Shown here in pieces: positions 47,449-56,404 of a stretch of 64,000 bases of DNA. The notes under the pieces were generated by a model. It was not told the DNA's origin and searched no databases. It saw only the letters and a program-made list of their open reading frames with translations. The translations under genes were made by a program, and so were the position numbers. Each line of letters opens with the position of its first letter. Position 1 is the stretch's first letter. Origin of the DNA: Sphagnum magellanicum (Eukaryota; Streptophyta; Sphagnopsida; Sphagnales; Sphagnaceae); assembly GCA_021904315.1 (NCBI GenBank), contig CM038925.1, positions 7,504,501 to 7,568,500 on the forward strand. The letters are read 5' to 3'.

Positions 47449-47953
47449 TATTGGAAAAACCTTGAAAACAAGCAAAAAATGAAACGTTCAAGGTTCATGA
47501 ACTGAAACAATCGTATTAACTAGCAAGAAATCATAAAACTATGGCTTGTAATTACTAACAAGGCTTGAAGGTTCTATGTGCACTCAAAACCATGAAAGGA
47601 GAGAATGAAAGACAATTCAAAACCACTCCATTATATATTATCTCCTAACCTTAAAGTAGCCGCCACTTAACCCTAACCTTAACTGTCACTTCACCCTAAC
47701 CGCCACTTCACCCAAACCTTCAGGAACTACCATTTCACCCTAACCTAGTCGCCGCCAAACCGTAATCCTAGTCACCACTTCACCCTAACCTAGCCGCCAC
47801 CAAACCCTAACCCTAGTCGCCATTTCAACCTAACCTAGCCTTCATCAAACCCTAACCCTAGCTGCCACTTCGCCCTAACCTAGCCCCCACCAAACCTTAA
47901 CCCTAGCCACCACCAAGCCGTATGTAGTTTCCACCTCTAAACCCTAACCTAAC
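47449..47953 (-). repeat. Cop2 LTR fragment with expanded telomere-like minisatellite
   Basis: Starts TATTGGAAAAACCTTG (LTR end, minus strand) and runs through a long array of CCCTAACC/TAGCCGCCACC variants (47645-47950). It is cut at CTAAC by the Cop1-10 LTR; the remaining LTR start is not in the window. Confidence 0.82.
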
Positions 47954-48271
47954 TGTTGAAGATTATGATGTAGATGTTAGAAACATTAGAAATGGTGTGG
48001 TAGATATTACAAACAATGTGGTAGTTAAATGTTACAAGTAATCAAAGACATAGGTAGATTTGAAATATGTAAGTACCACAAACATGTTAGAATAAGGAGG
48101 GATTTATCCCATATGGTTTGTCAATGTAGTGGTACATGGAAGGGAATAAAGAGCAAGGCTAGAGGGGAGTTGGACATCTCACTCCAAGCATTGTTCACAT
48201 ACTTGTGTGTCTTATGTGCTTGTGATTGCACAATCTCTCCTCTGATCCTATTGTTCTTCAATACTTCAATA
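47954..48271 (+). repeat. Cop1 LTR, subtype A (5' LTR of Cop1-10)
   Basis: 318 bp, left flank CTAAC, right side the primer site. Shares private variants with 51148-51465. Confidence 0.95.
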
Positions 48272-48285
48272 GGTTATGGGCCCAC
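48272..48285 (+). promoter_or_regulatory. Primer binding site (Cop1-10)
   Basis: GGTTATGGGCCCAC after the LTR; half-tRNA-iMet type. Confidence 0.85.
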
Positions 48286-48601
48286 ACATGCAAGTTGCAT
48301 GATTAGAGGTCTGATTGCTTGTATGCATTCAGAGAGATCTTGAGGATTTGTGTGTATTGGAGGTGCAAGTTTGCTCTTTTGGAGGGTTTTGGAGGCGCTT
48401 TTGGAGCCCTGGAGGACTTTTGAAGAACTTTGGAGGAGCTTTGAGGTTTTGCAAGCCATTTGGAGCTTGGAGGTGCACAAGTTCTTGATTGGTGTTCTTT
48501 GGAGGTGTTTTGAAGCATTAGATGTGCATGTGTGCACATTCCAACATTGTAAGTCTTGATTTGAATCATTGAGGTGTATTTGTGCACATTTGATTTGTAG
48601 A

Positions 48602-48781
48602 GCACTTGATTTGAGTTGGCTGAGTGCATTTCGAGTCTGTGAGGAAGCACTTGATTTGAGTTGGTTGAGTGCATTTCGAGTGTGTGAGGAAGCACTTGAT
48701 TTGAGTTGGTTGAGTGCATTTCGAATGTGTGAGGAAGCACTTGATTTGAGTTGCTTGAGTGTATTTCGAGTGTGTGAGGAA
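48602..48781 (+). repeat. Leader tandem repeat of Cop1-10 (four 45 bp units)
   Basis: Four units in the leader 48286-49017. Confidence 0.92.
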
Positions 48782-49017
48782 GCATTGATGCAAGTGGGAG
48801 CCATTAAGGCCTGAATTTTGTGATTGGAGGTGCATTGGTGCACAATTCAGTCTTCTAGGGGCCAGAGTGTGTTTGTGAGGTGCATTCGTGTGCATTTGAG
48901 TGATTGAAGCACATTTGATAGTGCATTGAGGAAATTGCATCTAAGAGTGCACATTAGGCACTAATTAGCATTTGTTTGAGCGCATAAGCGGGTAGAGAGG
49001 TCGGATTTGAGTGCAAC

Positions 49018-50030
49018 ATGGCATCCTTTGAGGGAGAGAGCACTAGAGTCATTGACAAGTTCAATGGGGAGAACTTCAACCTTTGGAAGTTCAAGATGGA
49101 GATGGTGTTGGCCTCCATGGACCTTTGGGAGATTGTTGACGGGTCTGAGGAGGCTCCACCATCCAATGCGGACCCCAAAGTCATCAAGGAGTACCAACGA
49201 CGCGCAAAGAAGGCCATGTCCATCATTGGCATCAACTTGGTGGATAGTCAACTTCACCACATCAAGAGGTGCAAGGGACCAGCGGAGGCATGGAACACAC
49301 TTTGCAACATCCATGAGACGCGGAGCTTGTCTAACATCCTCTTCATTCGTCGCAAGTTCTTCACGTGCAAGATGCAAGAAGGAGAGGACCTTCTAGAGCA
49401 CATCAACAAGGTCAAGGCACTTGCGGATCAACTTGCTTGCTTGGAGGTGCCCGTGCTTACTATTGTGGCAAACCAGGCCACATTGCACGATTTTGCTTGA
49501 AGGCCAAGAACAACAACAAAGAGAAGGAGAGTGCCAACAAAGCCAAGGACAATGATGACTATGCCTTTGCAACAAAGGATGGAGACAATTGCACGGCCAT
49601 ATGCAAGTGGATCATGGACTCGGGAGCCACCAAGCATATGACCCCTCATAGAGCCGCATTTGACACATATGAGGTAATTCCAACATGCAATGTGCATATG
49701 GGTGATGATAGCATTGTTGAGGCAATTGGAATGGGGTCCATCCTTGTGGAAGTGATGGTGAAAGGGCGAACCAAGAGGATTAGGATCAAGGACGTGCTCC
49801 ATGTGCCAAAATTGCATGCCAACTTGCTTTCGGTGAGCAAAATCTTGTCAAGTGGGTGCAAAGTGCAATTCAACATGAATGAATGGATTGTGAGGGCGTT
49901 TGATGGAGAGGTGATTACAATAGCACTACGTGAAGGCAACTTGTATCAAGTGACCTTCAACAAGGTGTGTGAGATGAATGTGGCCAACGTGGCCCAAACT
50001 TCAACAATTGATGGTGCATTGGAGCTTTAG
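49018..50030 (+). pseudogene. Cop1-10 gag-protease fragment with internal deletion
   Basis: ATG 49018 (MASFEGESTRVIDKFNGEN). Gag is open to LACLEVPV; then about 235 bp, including the end of the gag core, are deleted (junction near 49455) and the frame shifts into the zinc knuckle YYCGKPGHIARFC. Protease DSGATKHMTPHRAAF follows, and the sequence ends at the inverted junction. No integrase, RT or RNase H. Confidence 0.87.
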
Positions 50031-50446
50031 GGTTGATCCGCAAGTGCCTTGACCTTGTTGATGTGCTCTAGAAGGTCCTCTCCTTCTTGCATCTTGCACG
50101 TGAAGAACTTGCGACGAATGAAGAGGATGTTAGACAAGCTCCGCGTCTCATGGATGTTGCAAAGTGTGTTCCATGCCTCCGCTGGTCCCTTGCACCTCTT
50201 GATGTGGTGAAGTTGACTATCCACCAAGTTGATGCCAATGATGGACATGGCTTTCTTTGCGCGTCGTTGGTACTCCTTGATGACTTTGGGGTCCGCATTG
50301 GATGGTGGAGCCTCCTCAGACCCGTCAACAATCTCCCAAAGGTCCATGGAGGCCAACACCATCTCCATCTTGAATTTCCCAAGGTTGAAGTTCTCCCCAT
50401 TGAACTTGTCAATGACTCTAGTGCTCTCTCCCTCAAAGGATGCCAT
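50031..50446 (-). pseudogene. Cop1-11 gag N-terminal fragment
   Basis: ATG at 50444-50446 (MASFEGESTRVIDKFNGEN). 138 open codons to INKVKALADQ, then the inverted junction with Cop1-10. Nothing downstream survives on this strand. Confidence 0.87.
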
Positions 50447-50682
50447 GTTGCACTCAAATCCGACCTCTCTACCCGCTTATGCGCTCAAACAAATGCTAAT
50501 TAGTGCCTAATGTGCACTCTTAGATGCAATTTCCTCAATGCACTATCAAATGTGCTTCAATCACTCAAATGCACACGAATGCACCTCACAAACACACTCT
50601 GGCCCCTAGAAGACTGAATTGTGCACCAATGCACCTCCAATCACAAAATTCAGGCCTTAATGGCTCCCACTTGCATCAATGC

Positions 50683-50817
50683 TTCCTCACACACTCGAAA
50701 TACACTCAAGCAACTCAAATCAAGTGCTTCCTCACACATTCGAAATGCACTCAACCAACTCAAATCAAGTGCTTCCTCACACACTGGAAATGCACTCAAC
50801 CAACTCAAATCAAGTGC
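50683..50817 (-). repeat. Leader tandem repeat of Cop1-11 (three 45 bp units)
   Basis: Three units; shortest A-type array here. Confidence 0.92.
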
Positions 50818-51133
50818 TCTACAAATCAAATGTGCGCAAATACACCTCAATGATTCAAATCAAGACTTACAATGTTGGAATGTGCACACATGCACATCTA
50901 ATGCTTCAAAACACCTCCAAAGAACACCAATCAAGAACTTGTGCACCTCCAAGCTCCAAATGGCTTGCAAAACCTCAAAGCTCCTCCAAAGCTCTTCAAA
51001 AATCCTCCAAGGCTCCAGAAGCGCCTCCAAAACCCTCCAAAAGTGCAAACTTGCACCTCCAATATACACAAATCCTCAAGATCTCTCTCAATGCATACAA
51101 GCAATCAGACCTCTAATCATGCAACTTGCATGT

Positions 51134-51147
51134 GTGGGCCCATAACC
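51134..51147 (-). promoter_or_regulatory. Primer binding site (Cop1-11)
   Basis: Sense GGTTATGGGCCCAC next to the 5' LTR; half-tRNA-iMet type. Confidence 0.85.
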
Positions 51148-51465
51148 TATTGAAGTATTGAAGAACAATAGGATCAGAGGAGAGATTGCGCAATCACAAG
51201 CACATAAGACACACAAGTATGTGAACAATGCTTGGAGTGAGATGTCCAACTCCGCTCCATCCTTGCTCTTTATTCCCTTCCATGTACCACTACATTGACA
51301 AACCATATGGGATAAATCCTTCCTTATTCTAACATGTTTGTGGTACTTACATATTTCAAATCTACCTATGTCTTTGATTACTTGCAACACTTAACTACCA
51401 CATTGTTTGTAATATCTACCACACCATTTCTAATGTTTCTAACATCTACATCATAATCTTCAACA
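51148..51465 (-). repeat. Cop1 LTR, subtype A (5' LTR of Cop1-11)
   Basis: 318 bp, about 7 differences from 47954-48271. Confidence 0.95.
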
Positions 51466-52024
51466 TTGCCAATGCCTTTCTCAACACATCTGCCACCATA
51501 TCTTGAGTTGGGCAATACTTGAAGCCTATTTCTCCACTCTCCAACTTCTCTCGAATGAAATGGTGTTGTATGTCAATGTGCTTTGTGCGAGAGTGGTGGG
51601 TTGGGTTCTTTGCAAGTGCAATGCATCCCTGATTGTCACACATGATGGTTGTTGCTCCAACTTGCACAAGTCCCACATCCGCCATCAACTTCCTCAACCA
51701 TATGGCCTCCTTGGTGCATTGACTAGTGGCCATGTATTCGGCCTCTGTGGTAGACAAGGCAATTGTAGGTTGCCTCTTGCAATTCCATGAGATGGCTCCA
51801 ACTCCAACAAAGAACACATACCCTGTGGTGGAACGTCTCTCATTTGCATCTCCACCCCAATCCGCATTACAATATCCTCTCAAACTAACATCCTTGCCTC
51901 CAAGGCACAATTTCAAGTCCAAAGTTCCCTTCAAGTAGTGCATGATGCGTTTCACCGCCATCCAATGGAAAGCACCAGCCCTTGTCATGAATTGATTCAC
52001 CATGCTCACCGGGAATGCAAGATC
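51466..52024 (-). pseudogene. Cop1-4 RNase H fragment, displaced 3' part
   Basis: Minus strand from GATCT (52020-52024 on plus reads AGATC): DLAFPVSMVNQFM, then the RNase H core with the first catalytic Asp changed (GYCNADWGG for GYCDADWGG), STTEAEYMA, and the end of pol to VADVLRKALA, where Cop1-11 inserted. It continues exactly where the plus-strand Cop1-4 frame stops at 33791 (GTWPD-L / DLAFPVS), so I read it as the same gene, inverted away. The last ~30 codons and the 3' LTR are not in the window. Confidence 0.8.
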
Positions 52025-52342
52025 TATTGAAATATTGAAGAACAATAGGATCCGAGGAGAGATTGCGCAATTACAAGCACATAAGACACACAAGTATGTG
52101 AAAAATGCTTGGAGTGAGATGTCCAACTCCCCTCCAGCCTTGCTCTTTATTCCCTTCCATGTACCACTACATTGACAAACCATATGGGATAAATCCCTCC
52201 TTATTCTAACATGTTCGTGGTACTTACATATTTCAAATCTACCTATGTCTTTGATTACTTGCAACACTTAACTACCACATTGTTTGTAATATCTACCACA
52301 CCATTTCTAATGTTTCTAACATCTACATCATAATCTTCAACA
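52025..52342 (-). repeat. Cop1 LTR, subtype A (3' LTR of Cop1-7)
   Basis: 318 bp. The outer flank on the minus strand is GATCT, equal to the 5' flank of the plus-strand LTR at 33792. Carries the GATATTACAAAC and CCTCGGATCC variants of a 3' LTR. Confidence 0.93.
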
Positions 52343-55300
52343 CTCCCACTTTGCAAGTAATCTAAGACTCTCAATCCCATGCTTCTTGTAAGGTTTTGAT
52401 GTCGCTCCTTTGCCAATGCCTTTGTCAACACATCCGCCACCATATCTTGAGTTGGGCAATACTTCAGGCCTATTTCTCCACTCTCCAACTTCTCTCGAAT
52501 GAAGTGGTGTTGTATGTCAATGTGCTTTGTGCGAGAGTGGTGTGTAGGGTTCTTTGCAAGTGCAATGCATCCTTGATTGTCACACATGATGATTGTTGCT
52601 CCATCTTGCACAAGTCCCACATCCGCCATCAACTTCCTCAACCATATGGCCTCCTTGGTGCATTGACTAGTGGCCATGTATTCGGCCTCCGTGGTAGACA
52701 AGGCAATTGTAGGTTGCCTCTTGCAATTCCATGAGATGGCTCCCACTCCAACAAAGAACACGTACCCGGTGGTGGAACGCCGCTCATTTGCATCTCCACC
52801 CCAATCGGCATCACAATGTCCCCTCAAACTAACCTCCTTGCCTCCAAGGCACAATTTCAAGTCCATAGTGCCCTTCAAGTATCGCATGATGCGTTTCACC
52901 GCCATCCAATGGGAAGGACCAGCCCTTGACATGAATTGACTCACCATGCTCACCGGGAATGCAAGATCAGGCCGTGTGCCCACCATGGCATACATCAATG
53001 ATCCCACCGCCGCCTTGTATGGAATGCCTTGCATCTCCTCTTGAATGCCTTGAAACTCCTCCTCCGTGAGCTTCAAGAGCTTGGAATTCACATCAAGCGG
53101 AGTTCCAATGGGCTTGCATTCCTCCATGTTGAAGCGCTTGAGCACCTCCTCAATGTACTTGCTTTGGCTCATGGTTATGGTGTGGTTGGCACCGTCTCTC
53201 TCAAACTCCACACCAAGGCAATAAAGCAACTCTCCAAGATCACTCATCTCAAATTCATTTTCAAGCCTTGACTTCAACCACTTCAAAATGTTCCCATTGC
53301 TTGCTAAGATGATCAAATCATCCACATAGATTATCACTATCAACAAGTACTCACCCGTTCGCTTGATGTACAACGAATGGTCCGCTTGGCTCCTAGAAAA
53401 GCCTTCGTGGGTGAAGAACATGTCAATGCGTTGGTACCATGCTCTTGGTGATTGCTTGAGCCCGTACAAGGACTTCTTCAACTTACACACCAGGTCCTCC
53501 TTGCCATCTTGCACGAATCCTTGGGGTTGGTCCATGTAGATGTCCTCCTCCAATTCTCCATTCAAGAATGCGGTCTTCACGTCCATTTGGTGGATCTCCA
53601 AGTCCATGGCGGCTCCAATTGCAAGAATGCATCTAATGGTTGTGAACTTGGCCACCGGGGGAAATGTCTCATTGAAGTCCGCACCTTCAACTTGAGAATA
53701 CCCCTTGGCCACCAACCTTGCCTTGTGCCTCACGATATGGCCTGATGCATCCCTTTTGGTGCGAAACACCCACTTGCATCCCACACTTTTGCGATCCTTT
53801 GGAAGAGGGACCAACTCCCATGTGCCATTGGCCATGAGTGAGCCATACTCCTCTTGCATGGCCGCCTCCCACTTGCTTGCATCCTCCGAACGCATTGCAT
53901 CACACAAATTCAATGGATCATCAAGACAAGCAACATTGGCACGTTCCACATCTTGTTGGGGTAGGATGTGGTTCTTCCACCATTCTCCAAGCGGTCGTCG
54001 CTCCCTCAAGGGGTACCTACGCTCCTCCGAGGGCTGCCCATCTTCTTCATCACTTGTGCTTGCATCCTTAGATGGTGTTGGGGTTGGCGGTGCCTCTTGA
54101 TTGCTTGGATACTCTTTGGCATCACTTGCGCCCTCATCATCATCCACATAGGGCGATTTGGAAGATGTGTCCATAATCACCACATTAGGGGTCTCATTTC
54201 TCCCACTTGGACGCATTTCCAAATCGTTGCCCACATTAGTGCTATCCTCCATGAACTCAACATCCCTACACTTGATGATTTTCTTGGATTGCACACACAT
54301 GAGCCTATATGCCTTGGTGCCTTCACAATACCCAAGAAACAAGCATTTTGTGCCCTTTGCATCAAGCTTACCCCTCTTCTCGTCCGGCACCATGGCATAT
54401 GCAATGCATCCAAACACACGCATGTGTGAAATGCAAGGCTTTTTCCCACTCCATGCTTCCTCGGGTGTGATGGATGGCAATGCTCTTCATGGACATCGAT
54501 TCCTTGTGTAGGTCGCATTCACCACCGCTTCCGCCCAAAGTGACTTATTAAGGTTTTGAGCATGAAGCATGCTCCTGGCCATCTCCACAAGGGTGCGGTT
54601 TGCACGTTCCGCCACTCCATTTTGTTGAAGCCTATATGGTGTGGAGGTTTGCTTCTCGATGCCGTGTGTCTTCAAGAAGCTCTGGAATCCCTTGGAAATG
54701 TACTCCCCTCCATTGTCCGACCGAAACACCTTGATCTTGTGTTCTGATTGTGTCTCCACAAGTGCCTTGAATTCCTTGAACTTCTCGAAGCACTCCCCTT
54801 TGGACTTCAACAAGTACACCCATACCTTCCTTGAAAAGTCATCAATGTACGTCACAAAGTACTTTGCACCACCCAAGGATGTGGTCCTCATGGGGCCACA
54901 TACATCCGAATGCACAATCTCCAAGGGCTTCGTGGCACGCATCCCTCCATCGCTTGGAAATGGTTTGCGATGTTGTTTTCCCTCAATGCACCCTTCACAA
55001 AGAAATGAAGATGTAGGGCAGGGCATGTTTCCAAGGTTCATACCACTCACCATGTTTTGGAGCGCATGCACACCTTTGATGTTCAAATGACCCAGGCGAC
55101 GATGCCAAAGCTCCAATGCACCATCAATTGTTGAAGTTTGGGCCATGGTGGCCACATTCATGTCACACACCTTGTTGAAGGTCACTTGATACAAGTTGCC
55201 TTCACGTAGTGCTATTGTAATCACCTCTCCATCAAACGCCCTCACAATGCATTCATTCATGTTGAATTGCACTTTGCACCCACTTGACAAGATTTTGCTC

Positions 55301-55367
55301 ACGGAAAGCAAGTTGGCATGCAATTTTGGCACATGGAGCACGTCCTTGATCCTAATCCTCTTGGTTC
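52255..55367 (-). pseudogene. Cop1-7 PR(end)-IN-RT-RNase H with one nonsense codon
   Basis: From RTKRIRIKDVLHVPKL at 55367, through integrase (LWHRRLGHLN, HSDVCGP, RSDNGGEY, QNGVAERANR), to a TGA at 54487-54489 (TCA in other copies, within RNRCPSRALP); then open through RT (IIYVDDLII) and RNase H (GHCDADWGG; Tyr to His before the catalytic Asp) into the LTR. It joins without loss to the plus-strand fragment ending VMVKGRT at 41585. Confidence 0.86.
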
Positions 55368-55692
55368 TGTTGAAGATTATGATGTAGATGAGACATAGTT
55401 AATAGTGTTAGAGATATTAGAAACAATCTGGTAGAAACTATGTGATAGATTAGTGTTGCAAGTAATCAAAGACATAGGTGGATTTGATTTATGCTAGTAC
55501 CACCAACATGTTAGAATAAGGAGGGAGAGAGATATTTATCCCATATGGTTTGTCAATGTGGTGGTACAGGGAAGGGAATAAAGAGCAAGGTTGGAGGAGA
55601 GTTGGATATCTCACTCCAAGCATTGTTCACATACTTGTGTGATCTATGTGCTTTGAATGTGCAATCTCTCCTCTGATCCTATTGTTTCAACA
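55368..55692 (+). repeat. Cop1 LTR, subtype C (5' LTR of Cop1-9)
   Basis: 325 bp, left flank GGTTC (55363-55367). Confidence 0.95.
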
Positions 55693-55706
55693 GGTTATGG
55701 GCCCAC
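55693..55706 (+). promoter_or_regulatory. Primer binding site (Cop1-9)
   Basis: GGTTATGGGCCCAC after the LTR; half-tRNA-iMet type. Confidence 0.85.
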
Positions 55707-56404
55707 TCATGTGAGTTGCATCATTAGAGGTTTGATTGCTTGTGTGCATTGAGAGAGATCTTGAGGTTTCGTGTTTGTTGGAGGTGCAAGTTTTCACTTC
55801 TAGAAGGTTCTTGGAGGCGATTTTGGAGCCTTGGAGGAGTTTCGAAGAGCTTTGGAGGAGCTTTGAGGTTTTGAAGGCCATTTGGAGTTGGGAGGTGCAC
55901 AAGTCCTGGATTGGTGCTATTTGGAGGTGTTTCGAAGCATTGGATGTGCAAACCAGCATTGTAAGTCTTGATTGAGTTACTAAGGTGTATTTGTGCACAT
56001 TTGATTCATAGAGCACTTGATTCATAGAGCACTTGATTTGAGTTGGATAAGTGCATTCTGAGTGTAAAGAAGGTATTCATGCAAGAGTTGCTTGAGTGCA
56101 TTGTGAGTGTGTAAGGAGAACACTTCATTTGAGTTGGTTGAGTGCATTCTGAGTGTGTAAGGAGAACACTTCATTTGAGTTGGTTGAGTGCATTCTGAGT
56201 GTGTAAGGAGGCATTGATGCAAGTGGGAGCCATTAAGGGCTCATTTGTGATTGGAGGTGCACTAGTGCACAATTGAGCCATCTAGGGGCTGAAGTGTGTT
56301 TATGAGAGTGCATTGAGGCAAATTGCATGTAAGAGTGTCATTAGGCACTATTTAGCATCTGGTTGAGCACATAAGTGAGTAGAGAGGTCGGATTTGAGTG
56401 CAAA

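Larger units (their letters stand above)
47954..50030 (+). mobile_element. Cop1-10, 5' half of a copia element (subtype A)
   Basis: 5' LTR 47954-48271 (outer flank CTAAC), primer site, leader with four 45 bp units, gag-protease to the codons for DGALEL, then an abrupt switch to the minus-strand Cop1-11 at about 50028-50032 with 2-3 unexplained bases (AGG). Forms one arm of a large inverted repeat. Confidence 0.88.
50031..51465 (-). mobile_element. Cop1-11, 5' fragment of a copia element (subtype A)
   Basis: Minus strand: 5' LTR 51148-51465, primer site, leader, gag start. Outer flank TTGCC (51466-51470; GGCAA on minus) lies in Cop1-4 pol. Facing Cop1-10; the two 5' ends form arms of 1479 and 1433 bp, the difference being one leader repeat unit. 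Confidence 0.88.
52025..55367 (-). mobile_element. Cop1-7, displaced 3' part
   Basis: 3' LTR plus PR-IN-RT-RNase H of the element whose 5' part lies at 33792-41585. Bordered by GATCT on the Cop1-4 side and by GAACC (minus strand) on the C-element side, both matching the other half. Confidence 0.83.
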
